A DNA stretch of 33,121 nucleotides from Prevotella sp. (GTDB taxonomy: Bacteria; Bacteroidota; Bacteroidia; Bacteroidales; Bacteroidaceae). Made by a program: the position numbers and the translations under genes. The stretch spans positions 1-33,121 of the forward strand of contig JAFYJH010000167.1 of the NCBI GenBank assembly GCA_017538195.1, written 5' to 3'. The notes below the pieces were generated by a model that searched no databases, was not told where the DNA came from, and was given only the letters and a program-made list of their open reading frames with translations. This document shows positions 8,116 to 16,444 of the stretch, one piece after another (the first letter of the stretch is position 1; every line of letters starts with the position of its first letter).

Positions 8116-9663
8116 ATGAAAATATTTCGTTTTGACAAGTTTGTTTACAGCGTTAGCCTTTGCGCTCTGCTGATGTTGAGCAGTTGCAGCGATTTTCTGC
8201 GGGACGACTCGCCCGACTTGCTGATTCCTGCAGATGTCGTGGAATTTCAGTCCGTGCTCTATGGAGAAGGCTATCCTAAGAAGTTTACCGAAGAGGCCGA
8301 TTTCGTTCAGCTGATGACCGATGATGTGGGCGTTTCGCCAACCAGCGACTCGCGCAGCGTTCTCTGGGAAGGCGACGACGAGTATGCGCTGGCCACGGGC
8401 AAGGGCGCATTCACGTGGGCGCAGGACATCGCCTTTTACGATGGTACTTACAGCAAATTCTATCTCAGTCGCTACACGAACATCATGGCCTGCAACATCA
8501 TCATCGAGAATGCAGAAACGATGACTGGCGACCGCGACAAAGTGGCTTCGTGTGTGGCGCAGGCCTACGCGCTGAGAGCTTGGAATTACCTTTGGCTGGT
8601 CAATCTCTACGGCTTGCCCTACAATGAGCAGACGGCAGCCACCGATATGGGCGTGGTGGTTCGTCTGGAGAGCGGAATCACGCGCGACCAGCCAGCGAGA
8701 AATACGGTCAAAGAGGTTTATGACCAGATCAATGCCGACCTCGACCGCTCGCTCGAATTGTGGAAGTCGGGTTCCGTCAGTCGAAATAAGCATGTGCTTT
8801 CCGAACGTGCCACGTACATCATCAAGTGTCGTGCGGCACTCTATCAAGGCCAGTGGGACGAGGTCATCAAGTATGGAAAACTTCTCTCGGAAGCCAATTA
8901 CGACCTTTACAACATCAGCAAAATCGATCCAAGCGTAATGACAAATGTCGGCACGAAGGATTATGCTTTCCTTGACCCTGAAGTGAACACCGAAAACATC
9001 TATATGTACGGTGGAAGCACGTTTGACAGCAACAAATTCATGTCGAATATCCGCTTGCTGAAAGATGCAGCGTTTGTCTCGTCGCAGGCGAAGGAAGGCG
9101 ATTTGATTCAGATGTATGAGCCAGGTGACCAGCGAATTTACGCTTTTTTCCAGCAAAATACGATGGAAAAAGGCGAATACTACGACTATCGACACGCTCC
9201 CAACAAACGCTACAAGTCGAGCATTTATTCGCAGGCCTTGCGCACGAGCGAGGCGTTGCTCAGCGTGGCCGAAGCCCACGTGCAAAAAGGTTCGGAAGCC
9301 GACAAGTTGGAGGCTATCAAACTACTCAACTTGTTGCGTAGCAACCGTTTCACGCCCGACACCTACAAGGAATTGACCGCAGCCGACTTCGCCACGACTG
9401 CCGACCTGCTCCAGTTCGTGCGCGACGAGCGTCGGCGCGAACTCTGTTTCGAGGATGTCCATCGTTGGGTGGACCTGCGTCGCTACGGTATGCCGCGTTT
9501 GGTACACACTTTCTATTCATCGAAAAATTCTGCGCCCGAGGTCTATGTTCTCGAACAGGGCGACCGCAACTACACGCTGGAACTTCCGATTGAGGAACTC
9601 GATTTCAACAAGGTCATTGAACCGACGAATCGTCGTGTCATTACGCCCGGACAATCTAACTAA
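8116..9663 (+). CDS. SusD/RagB-family surface lipoprotein
   Basis: The product is 515 residues. A lipoprotein signal has the lipobox LSSC (Cys24), predicting anchorage in the outer membrane as the lid of the SusC receptor. The body is SusD-like: helical TPR-type repeats (for example AQAYALRAWNYLWLVNLYG) and the typical C-terminal family motif (VRDERRRELCFEDVHRW, then DLRRYG). It begins 18 bases after susC with a strong AGGAGG Shine-Dalgarno. The ligand cannot be told from sequence. Confidence 0.95.
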   Translation: MKIFRFDKFVYSVSLCALLMLSSCSDFLRDDSPDLLIPADVVEFQSVLYGEGYPKKFTEEADFVQLMTDDVGVSPTSDSRSVLWEGDDEYALATGKGAFTWAQDIAFYDGTYSKFYLSRYTNIMACNIIIENAETMTGDRDKVASCVAQAYALRAWNYLWLVNLYGLPYNEQTAATDMGVVVRLESGITRDQPARNTVKEVYDQINADLDRSLELWKSGSVSRNKHVLSERATYIIKCRAALYQGQWDEVIKYGKLLSEANYDLYNISKIDPSVMTNVGTKDYAFLDPEVNTENIYMYGGSTFDSNKFMSNIRLLKDAAFVSSQAKEGDLIQMYEPGDQRIYAFFQQNTMEKGEYYDYRHAPNKRYKSSIYSQALRTSEALLSVAEAHVQKGSEADKLEAIKLLNLLRSNRFTPDTYKELTAADFATTADLLQFVRDERRRELCFEDVHRWVDLRRYGMPRLVHTFYSSKNSAPEVYVLEQGDRNYTLELPIEELDFNKVIEPTNRRVITPGQSN

Positions 9664-9681
9664 CAAAAAAGTCAAGAAGAT

Positions 9682-10641
9682 ATGAAGAAGATATTATTTT
9701 CAAGTTTGGTTCTGTTGTCGCTGATGCTGACAGGATGCGGCGAAGAAGAACTCACGCCGCAGGTGGACACGTCTAACGAATATGAGGAGTTTATCCTTGC
9801 CAATCGCACTCGGACTTCAACGGATTCCCTGATTTACGAGTGGTACAAGAAATACAACACCTACTTCATCTATTCGTTCCGCGACGCAGACATCAAATGG
9901 CAGTGGGCTGGCAAGATGATGTTGGAATATACAGCCTACGACCCTGAGAGAGAAAAGGACATGGAAATGCTGAAAAAGCATTTGATGCTCATCAAAGAGA
10001 GTCTTCTCGACAACTACGACGAAGAATTTCTGCGCGAGTGTCTGCCCTACAAGATTTTCCTCATCAAAACGCTTGATGCTTTTGGAATTTCCTCGCTCTC
10101 GTGGGACACTTACCCGTCTTTGACAAACAATCAAGACGCGATGATGATTGCCTATTTGCAGTCCAACGGAAGAGCCTATAGCAAAGCCGTGTTGGAATCG
10201 GATTTGACCAACATTTTCGGCGCATTTTTCTACGACAAGTTGGATGTGAAGCCGTTGAAGTTCATATCTTCGCGTGTTGCCGTGAAATACGAGTTGGTCA
10301 CTGTGCCGCAAGACCCGAAGATTGAGGAAGAATTGAGTATTAAGCCCAGTTTCTCGAATGCGCACCACTCCGCCAACGTCTGCGGTTTCGTCAAAGGCTA
10401 TGGTCCCACCGTCGTCAAAGAACCGACCCAGCAGCAGGATTTCACCGACTATCTCTGGTTTATCACGCAAAACAAGGGCTCGTGGATTCGTCAGCGCACC
10501 CAGTTCTACAAGCGTTTGGCAAAACGCGGATCGTATTTCATCGAATTTTACAGAGATGAAATGGGAAAAAATCTTATTGAAGAACAAAACAAGAAATTCC
10601 CAGCCGACCCTGTGAGAATCGAAGATTTCGAGTACCAGTAA
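9682..10641 (+). CDS. SusCD-associated lipoprotein, possibly a divergent relative of the import-associated zinc metallohydrolase family
   Basis: The product is a 319-residue lipoprotein (lipobox LTGC, Cys19) starting 18 bases after susD. The position third after SusC-SusD and the pattern after the lipobox (EWYKKYNTYFIYSFRDADI, then EEFLRECLPYKIFLI) resemble, from memory, the putative zinc metallohydrolase lipoproteins found beside SusCD pairs. The HExxH zinc-binding motif expected of that family is not present anywhere in the protein. It is either a degenerate, non-catalytic member acting as a surface binding protein, or an unrelated SusCD-linked lipoprotein. The gene call is solid; the family call is tentative. 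Confidence 0.7.
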   Translation: MKKILFSSLVLLSLMLTGCGEEELTPQVDTSNEYEEFILANRTRTSTDSLIYEWYKKYNTYFIYSFRDADIKWQWAGKMMLEYTAYDPEREKDMEMLKKHLMLIKESLLDNYDEEFLRECLPYKIFLIKTLDAFGISSLSWDTYPSLTNNQDAMMIAYLQSNGRAYSKAVLESDLTNIFGAFFYDKLDVKPLKFISSRVAVKYELVTVPQDPKIEEELSIKPSFSNAHHSANVCGFVKGYGPTVVKEPTQQQDFTDYLWFITQNKGSWIRQRTQFYKRLAKRGSYFIEFYRDEMGKNLIEEQNKKFPADPVRIEDFEYQ

Positions 10642-10695
10642 ACACAATCATAAAACATGAATATTTTAACAATAATCCTTAAAACATTTACCGTT

Positions 10696-11919
10696 ATGAA
10701 ACGAATTTTATTGATACTATCGTTTGCAATTTTGACCGTAGGCCATGCAAATGCGCAGGGCATCGAATTTCGCGACAACACGCCGTGGGCCGACATCGTG
10801 AAATTGGCCGAAGAACAAGACAAGTTGATTTTCATCGACTGCTATACGACTTGGTGCGGCCCGTGCAAGGCGTTGGCGCGTGAGATTTTCCCGCAAAAGA
10901 AAGTCGGCGACTATTTCAACCCGAATTTCATCTGCGTGAAGTACGACATGGAAAAGGGCGACGGCAAGATGCTCAACGAGCGTTACAAGGAGCATATTCC
11001 AGGCTATCCGACCCTGCTTTTCATCGACAAACAGGGCAACGTGAAGCAGCAGATGGCTGGTTTCCAAGAGGCCGATGTCCTCATCAAAACCGCGCAGATG
11101 GCTGTTCAGGGACGCGACCTGTTCACGCTGCGCAAGGAATACGAGGCTGGCAATCGCGACATCGCTCTGTTGGGCGACTACATGGCGAGCCTTGACGCCG
11201 CTTTTCTGAAAGACGATGCCAAAAAAGTGGCTGAAGATTATCTCAAAAACCTCGACCCGAAGGAACTCGACCGCGACGAGGTTTGGAACGCATTTGGAAA
11301 ATATGTGACCGACATTCACTCGCCGCTTTTCGAGCATCTGGTCAATAATGCCGGACGCTATGGCGGCATTCTCAAACGCGATCGTCAGGCCATCAATTTT
11401 CAAGTGAAAACCGCCTGCGACACCGAACTCCGCCACCTTCTTCGAATCGACATCGACGAGCAAGGACAACTTCAACAACCGCTTTCTACAGACACCGCTT
11501 GGGCAGAGAAAGTCATTTGGTATATGGAAAAGACGGGGCAGGCTGGAGCCGACCTCTACAAACTCCAACTCTACGTCCACAAACAACTTCTCAAAGGGCA
11601 GCATGCCGAGGCTTGGCAGGCTATCAAAATGGGCGTAAAGTCGCGTATGAGCGGCTTCCATTCGATGAAAGTCGGCGACTATGTGGACTATTTGGCTGCT
11701 CAGACGCGCGACAAAAAGGTTCTCAAGGAGTATCTTGGAGTGATGGAGGGTTTTCTGCATCGCGGAACTTCGTTGGAATATACGGTTTATAAAACGCTTG
11801 CCAACCTGAACCGCCGACTTGGTAACAAGCAACTGGCGGAAGAGCAGCAGAAAAACTACGACACGCAAATGGAGATTGAACGGAAGAAATTCGAGGAATT
11901 TTTCAAAACAGACAAATAA
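10696..11919 (+). CDS. secreted thioredoxin-fold protein with WCGPC motif
   Basis: The product is 407 residues. A signal peptide ends near HANAQ, then a thioredoxin-like domain (LIFIDCYTTWCGPCKALAR, with the CGPC active site at residues 54-57 and the cis-Pro segment GYPTLLFID). A long helical C-terminal region of about 270 residues has no recognised domain. It should act in the periplasm as a thiol-disulfide oxidoreductase. The ATG at 10696 was preferred to the ATG at 10657 because it gives a compact signal peptide (MKRILLILSFAILTV). It is the fourth gene of the SusCD operon and is followed after 17 bases by a second thioredoxin. Confidence 0.88.
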   Translation: MKRILLILSFAILTVGHANAQGIEFRDNTPWADIVKLAEEQDKLIFIDCYTTWCGPCKALAREIFPQKKVGDYFNPNFICVKYDMEKGDGKMLNERYKEHIPGYPTLLFIDKQGNVKQQMAGFQEADVLIKTAQMAVQGRDLFTLRKEYEAGNRDIALLGDYMASLDAAFLKDDAKKVAEDYLKNLDPKELDRDEVWNAFGKYVTDIHSPLFEHLVNNAGRYGGILKRDRQAINFQVKTACDTELRHLLRIDIDEQGQLQQPLSTDTAWAEKVIWYMEKTGQAGADLYKLQLYVHKQLLKGQHAEAWQAIKMGVKSRMSGFHSMKVGDYVDYLAAQTRDKKVLKEYLGVMEGFLHRGTSLEYTVYKTLANLNRRLGNKQLAEEQQKNYDTQMEIERKKFEEFFKTDK

Positions 11920-11936
11920 CATTAAATTAAAAGAGT

Positions 11937-13037
11937 ATGAAAAGAACATTGACAATGCTGTGGGCAATCAGCGTAAGCCTGTTTGCCACGGCGCAACAGC
12001 AAACTTACAACATCACGGGAACGGCAGTCGGCTACGACGACATGAAAGTTACGCTCGTGACCGAAGACAAAACCCCGATTGACTCGACCATCGTCGTCGA
12101 TGGCAAGTTCCAACTCACCGGTCCGCTCACCGTGCAGATGGTGATGCTTCGCATGGGTGGCGCATCAGAGGCTCTCATGCTGCATGAGAATCCCATCGAG
12201 GTTACGTTCAAGAAAGAAATGGCCGAAAGACGCGGAAAGATGGTGGAAGTTCCTGAAATCAAAGTCCTCAATGACAAGGAGCACGACCTTCTGAAAGACA
12301 TCAATGACATGCAACTGTTTGAAATGATGACGATGATGGCTATCGCACTGAGCCAAGAAGACAAGAAGGAAGGAATGCGCGACAGCCTCGGAATGATGTA
12401 TGTAAGCATCAAGGAGCGCAACAAGGCGTTGCAGGACAGCATTGCGCGAAACTGCCCCGACAACTACGTGGCGGCTTTCGTGATGAACCAACTTATGTCG
12501 AAGGAAAAGAGTTATGCAGAACTGAAACCGCTGTACGACAATCTGTCTGATCGTGTGAAAAATTCAGCAGTAGGTCAGCAGCTCACAGCCACGATGAATA
12601 AACTGAATTCGATAGGCGTGGGTAGCATTGCGCCTGATTTCGCCCTTCCGAATGCCGACGGCAAGGAAATTTCGCTGAGTTCGCTGCGCGGAAAGGTCGT
12701 GCTGCTCGATTTCTGGGCTTCGTGGTGCGGTCCGTGCCTGCGCGAGGCTCCGAATGTGCGGAAAGTCTATCAGAAATACCACGACAAGGGGTTCGAGGTT
12801 TTCGGCGTGTCGCTCGATGAAGAAAACAAACGCGATGCGTGGCTGCAAGCCATCGACAAGCACCAACTCACGTGGCTGCACGTTTCTTCGCTGAAAGGTT
12901 GGAACTGTCCCGTTGCCAAACTCTATAATGTCACAGCCGTTCCCGCGATGTTCCTGCTCGACCGCGACGGAAAAATCGTAGCAACCAATGCGCGAGGCGA
13001 AAAACTTGAGGAAGAGGTTGCAAAACTTTTCAAATAA
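11937..13037 (+). CDS. TlpA/ResA-family periplasmic thioredoxin with DUF4369-like N-terminal domain
   Basis: The product is 366 residues: a signal peptide to about residue 20, a beta-rich DUF4369-like domain (YNITGTAVGYDDMKVTLV), a helical linker, then a C-terminal redoxin domain from about residue 232. The redoxin domain has APDFALPNADGKEISLSSLR, the active site WCGPC at 263-267 and the cis-Pro region TAVPAMFLLDRDG. It probably reduces or shuffles periplasmic disulfides. It is the last gene of the SusCD operon. Its TAA directly abuts the TAG of the convergent wecB-like gene, with no bases between. Confidence 0.92.
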   Translation: MKRTLTMLWAISVSLFATAQQQTYNITGTAVGYDDMKVTLVTEDKTPIDSTIVVDGKFQLTGPLTVQMVMLRMGGASEALMLHENPIEVTFKKEMAERRGKMVEVPEIKVLNDKEHDLLKDINDMQLFEMMTMMAIALSQEDKKEGMRDSLGMMYVSIKERNKALQDSIARNCPDNYVAAFVMNQLMSKEKSYAELKPLYDNLSDRVKNSAVGQQLTATMNKLNSIGVGSIAPDFALPNADGKEISLSSLRGKVVLLDFWASWCGPCLREAPNVRKVYQKYHDKGFEVFGVSLDEENKRDAWLQAIDKHQLTWLHVSSLKGWNCPVAKLYNVTAVPAMFLLDRDGKIVATNARGEKLEEEVAKLFK

Positions 13038-14132
13038 CTACAATTCCATCAGAATCTGAACAATGCGCTCTGCCGTGCGACCGTCCCAACGGTCGGGCAG
13101 GGCGCTTTCTTTCCATTCGCCACGCACCATTTTCGCGACCATTTCGCCGAGCAAAGCGGCATCCTCGCCCACGAGTTCATTCGTGCCGACTTTCACGGTT
13201 TCGATGTGCTCGGTGTAACTGTTCAGCGTGATGCAGGGAACGCCGTTGAACGTGGCTTCCTCGGCGACGTTGCCCGAATCGGTGATGATGCCGCGAGCGT
13301 GGGCGGTGAGCCAACCGAATTCGAGGTAGCTGAGAGGAGGAGCCCCCACCAAACCTCCCCCCATAGGGGAGGCTTCTTGCAAAAATCCCATTTCCCGAAT
13401 CGTTTCCCTCGCCCGACCGCGCAAGGGCGCAATAATCGGCGTTCCATCGGCATTTTCAATCATCGCTTCAATCATTCGGCGCAGGTTTTCGCGGTCGGCC
13501 ATCAACGCTTTGCGGTTGAGCGTGAAAACAAGGTATTTGCCTGCCTGCAAATCGAGTCCCGACGGGGCTTTCAGTCGATTCCGATTGAAGCGCAGCGTGT
13601 CCATCAGAATGTTGCCGACGGTGTAGATCTTCGACAGTTCGGCACCCTCGCGCGTCGCAATCGAGTTCGCACCCATTCCGGCGGTGAAAAGCAGGTCGGA
13701 AAGGCCGTCGATGACGAGCCGGTTGATTTCCTTCGGCATTTTGATGTCGAAGGAGCGCGTTCCGGCGACGATATGCGCCAGCGTGATGCCTTGTTTTTTC
13801 GTGACAATCGCCGCCGCCATCGTCGAAGCGAGGTCATCGACAACAATCACCACGTCGGTTTTCCGCTCTTGCAGATACCGCTCGAAGGCCGACATCACCT
13901 GCCCCGTCAGTTCGTTGAGGTTTTCACAGGTCACGCCGAGTAACACCTGCGGACGCGCGATTTGCAGGTCGTCGAACAGCGACGATTCGAGCGTCGGGTC
14001 GTCTTCCGCACCCGTATAAACTAAGGTGTAGTCAATCTCGCGTCCGTGTTCACGGGCGTTTTCGATGGCGCGAACAATCGGCGCCACCTTGATGAAGTTC
14101 GGGCGAGCGCCCGCTACGATGCAAATGTTCAT
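13038..14132 (-). CDS. UDP-N-acetylglucosamine 2-epimerase (WecB) family protein with altered active-site motifs
   Basis: The product is 364 residues with the WecB GT-B fold pattern: an N-terminal AGARPNFIKVAPIV loop, MPKEINRLVIDG, VGNILMDTL, IITDSGNVAEEATFNG and the C-terminal WDGRTAERI. WecB enzymes interconvert UDP-GlcNAc and UDP-ManNAc. Several usually invariant positions differ: HGD/VGD becomes VDD, H-x-E-x-G becomes HIVAG with Val for the active-site Glu, and GHR/LHR becomes LNRKAL with Asn for the catalytic His. PVH becomes PLR. It may be an altered-specificity or inactive paralogue. An in-frame palindromic repeat adds about a dozen residues (EASPMGGGLVGAP) before SYLEFGW. It lies 3 bases after the nitroreductase gene, probably in an operon. 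Confidence 0.85.
   Translation of the reverse strand: MNICIVAGARPNFIKVAPIVRAIENAREHGREIDYTLVYTGAEDDPTLESSLFDDLQIARPQVLLGVTCENLNELTGQVMSAFERYLQERKTDVVIVVDDLASTMAAAIVTKKQGITLAHIVAGTRSFDIKMPKEINRLVIDGLSDLLFTAGMGANSIATREGAELSKIYTVGNILMDTLRFNRNRLKAPSGLDLQAGKYLVFTLNRKALMADRENLRRMIEAMIENADGTPIIAPLRGRARETIREMGFLQEASPMGGGLVGAPPLSYLEFGWLTAHARGIITDSGNVAEEATFNGVPCITLNSYTEHIETVKVGTNELVGEDAALLGEMVAKMVRGEWKESALPDRWDGRTAERIVQILMEL
13339..13376 (+). repeat. GC-rich palindromic repeat, copy 3 (in wecB-like gene)
   Basis: GGAGCCCCCACCAAACC is followed by CCTCCCCCCATAGGGGAGG and CTTC. It is oriented opposite to the gene and is translated there as EASPMGGGLVGAPP, between the helix before it and the conserved SYLEFGW segment. 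Confidence 0.88.
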
Positions 14133-14135
14133 CGC

Positions 14136-14759
14136 TTATTTTCCAAATTCGTTATACGATACGTTTTCAGGATTCCATTTGTCTTTCGGTTCGGGCTGTT
14201 CAGCCGGATGTCCGATGATGATGCAGTTGAGCGGCACGAGGGTTTCGGGCAGTTTCAATGCGGCGCGAATCTCGTTCATGCGCTCGTCCATCGGATAGGC
14301 CGCCGTCCAAACTGCGCCCAAGCCCAGCGCGTGAGCCGCAAGAAGGATGTTTTCGGTCGCTGCCGAGCAGTCTTGCACCCAAAATTCGCGTGCCTTTCCC
14401 TCGCGCGTTTTCGTCATGTCGCCGCAAACCACAATCGCCAGCGGAGCCTCTTTCAGCATCCGTCCGCCACGCGGATTTTCTCCTGCCAGTTCAGCCAGTT
14501 TCGCCTTGTCGTTGATGGCCACGAAGTGCCACGGATGCCTGTTCATCGCCGTCGGAGCCGCCATTCCAGCCTTGAGCAAAATCTCGATGGTGTCCGTCGA
14601 AATCGGCTGATTCGTGTAGGCTCGGATGCTTGTGCGCGTCATGATGTTTTCCACTACGGCCTTGCCCTTGTTGGCGCAAGCCTTGTTTTTTTCATGGTTT
14701 TCACCGTTGCAGCTCGTCGTCAGGAGAACCGCCAACGCCATTACAAAAATTTTCTTCAT
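14136..14759 (-). CDS. nitroreductase-family lipoprotein
   Basis: The product is 207 residues: a lipoprotein signal with lipobox TTSC (Cys17) and a nitroreductase domain. The domain shows the FMN-binding N-terminal RTSIRAYTNQPI, then AAPTAMNRHPWHFVAI, and the C-terminal GLGAVWTAAYP and NCIIIGHPAEQPEPKDKW. It should be an FMN-dependent NAD(P)H oxidoreductase acting on nitro or quinone compounds, unusually exported and lipid-anchored. The ATG at 14757-14759 gives the lipoprotein signal (MKKIFVMALAVLLTTSC); the longer frame is rejected because it crosses the promoter. It is upstream of wecB in an apparent two-gene operon and divergent from the GH27 gene. Confidence 0.92.
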   Translation of the reverse strand: MKKIFVMALAVLLTTSCNGENHEKNKACANKGKAVVENIMTRTSIRAYTNQPISTDTIEILLKAGMAAPTAMNRHPWHFVAINDKAKLAELAGENPRGGRMLKEAPLAIVVCGDMTKTREGKAREFWVQDCSAATENILLAAHALGLGAVWTAAYPMDERMNEIRAALKLPETLVPLNCIIIGHPAEQPEPKDKWNPENVSYNEFGK

Positions 14760-14801
14760 TTTCGTTCTTATTTTTAATGTTATAATCGTTCTTTTCGACC
14801 G

Positions 14802-14809
14802 CAAAGATA
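14802..14809 (-). promoter_or_regulatory. -7 box (TATCTTTG) for the nitroreductase-wecB operon
   Basis: The minus strand reads TATCTTTG, a perfect TAnnTTTG box, 42 bases before the nitroreductase ATG. No clear -33 TTTG is seen at 19-20 bases. Confidence 0.65.
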
Positions 14810-14873
14810 CAAAAATCTTGTGAAATCGGAACATAAAATATTTAAAAATACCGATTTATCGCCAGAAAATCAT

Positions 14874-14881
14874 TATCTTTG
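14874..14881 (+). promoter_or_regulatory. -7 box (TATCTTTG) for the GH27 gene
   Basis: TATCTTTG matches the consensus, 74 bases upstream of the GH27 ATG, leaving an AT-rich leader. The -33 element is poor. It faces away from the nitroreductase promoter. Confidence 0.65.
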
Positions 14882-14955
14882 CAGGTGATTTTCCCGAATG
14901 GGACGATTGCAAACGAAATTTTTGACACATTATTTATATTTTAACATCGAAAAAA

Positions 14956-16440
14956 ATGAAAAAAAGACTGTTTTTCCTGTTGATGACTTTCGTCGCCCTT
15001 GCAAGTCAGGCGCAGACGAGTGAAACCGAGTTGAAACTGGCTTGTGCCGACATCGTTTTCTCGCAGCCGGGCGTGCGATTCATGCACAAGATTCGGGCGA
15101 CAAATCCCGATGCCAAAGTTGCTGTGGAAGGGCTTCCGCGTGGACTTTTTTGGAATCAGAAACGCTCGCTTGTCCAAGGAAAAGTTGAGCAGGAAGGCGA
15201 ATATCACTACACCGTGAAACTCACGCTCGACGGCAAAACGACGCTGGAAACCGTCACGCTGACCGTTTCCTCGACGCTTCAGCAGCCGCTTCCCTTCATG
15301 GGATGGCTGTCGTGGAACGTGGTTGAGGGCGACATTTCCGAGGAAGTCGTCAAAACCGTTGCCGACGCGATGGTTTCGAGCGGATTGGCTGCCGCCGGTT
15401 ACAATTATCTTTGCATCGACGACCTCTGGCACGCCGCCGAGCGCGAAGCCGGAACGGACAAGCCGCTCTACGACGCAGAGAAATTCCCCAACGGCATGAA
15501 GGCCGTCAGCGACTACGTTCACAGCAAGGGTTTGAAGTTCGGAATCTACTCCGACGCCGGCACGAAAACCTGCGCCGGATGCTTCGGTTCGGTCGGCTAT
15601 GAGGAAATCGACGCCCAGCAATATGCCGAGTGGGAGGTCGATTTGCTGAAATACGACTATTGCAACGCGCCGACCGACGTGGAAACTTGTCGTGAGCGTT
15701 ACAAGGCGATGGGCGACGCGCTCAAGAAAACGGGTCGCGAAATCCTTTTCTACATGTGCGAATGGGGTGCGCGAGAGCCTTGGAAATGGGGCGCGGAAAC
15801 GGGCGCGACTTGTTGGCGTTGCACTTATGACACACGCGACGGATGGAACGGAATAAACGGCGGAATCGGCATTCTGCAAAGCATCGAAGGGATGAAAGAC
15901 ATCTGGGCCTACTCCGGCGTGAACCGCTTCAACGATGCCGATATGCTTTGCATCGGAATCCACGGAAAAGGCAAGTCGAGCAACCACCTTGTCGTCGGTG
16001 AGCCAGGGATGACGCAGACCGAATACCGCACGCAATTTTCGCTCTGGTGTATGTGGTCGTCGCCGCTGTCGCTGTCGTTCGACTTGAGAAAACCGATTTC
16101 CGACGACGACCTCGCCATGATGACCAACAGCGAACTCATTGCGCTCGACCAAGACCCGATGGGACAGCAGGCCGAGTTCATCGGCGAGACCGACGGCATC
16201 CAAATCTATGCGAAAGATCTGGAAAACGGCGATGTTGCCATCGCCGTTCTCAATCTCAACGACACGGAGCGTGTCGCAACCATCAATTTTTCCGATATTC
16301 CTGCCCTTGATGCCAGTGGAAAATACCGTTTCCGCGACCTTTGGGCGAAGGAAGATCTCGGTTCCTTCAGCGACCGATATTCCGTCAGCGTGGCATCGCA
16401 CGAAACGAAGGTCTATCGGCTGGAATCGGTGAAGAATTAG
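14956..16440 (+). CDS. secreted GH27 alpha-galactosidase
   Basis: The product is 494 residues. A signal peptide ends near ASQAQ. An N-terminal beta region (about 21-108) precedes a GH27 TIM barrel starting at PFMGWLSWN. The catalytic nucleophile is Asp234 in LKYDYCN, and the acid/base is expected at Asp329 in RFNDADMLCIG. FGIYSDAGTKTCAG is the usual substrate-site strand. A C-terminal beta domain (IQIYAKDLENGDVAIAVLN) completes the fold. It should remove terminal alpha-1,6/1,4-galactose from oligosaccharides or galactomannans in the periplasm or at the surface. It is not beside a polysaccharide locus and stands alone with its own promoter. Its stop is 4 bases from the stop of the convergent SPFH gene. 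Confidence 0.95.
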   Translation: MKKRLFFLLMTFVALASQAQTSETELKLACADIVFSQPGVRFMHKIRATNPDAKVAVEGLPRGLFWNQKRSLVQGKVEQEGEYHYTVKLTLDGKTTLETVTLTVSSTLQQPLPFMGWLSWNVVEGDISEEVVKTVADAMVSSGLAAAGYNYLCIDDLWHAAEREAGTDKPLYDAEKFPNGMKAVSDYVHSKGLKFGIYSDAGTKTCAGCFGSVGYEEIDAQQYAEWEVDLLKYDYCNAPTDVETCRERYKAMGDALKKTGREILFYMCEWGAREPWKWGAETGATCWRCTYDTRDGWNGINGGIGILQSIEGMKDIWAYSGVNRFNDADMLCIGIHGKGKSSNHLVVGEPGMTQTEYRTQFSLWCMWSSPLSLSFDLRKPISDDDLAMMTNSELIALDQDPMGQQAEFIGETDGIQIYAKDLENGDVAIAVLNLNDTERVATINFSDIPALDASGKYRFRDLWAKEDLGSFSDRYSVSVASHETKVYRLESVKN

Positions 16441-16444
16441 TCGT

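Noticed and set aside
7441..9285. 614-codon open frame on the minus strand
   Set aside because: It lies antisense to susC and susD, which have clear family motifs, and its His/Arg/Val-rich translation has no recognisable domain. It is a codon-bias shadow.
14941..16401. 486-codon minus-strand open frame
   Set aside because: Antisense shadow of the GH27 gene, whose catalytic motifs are in the plus frame.
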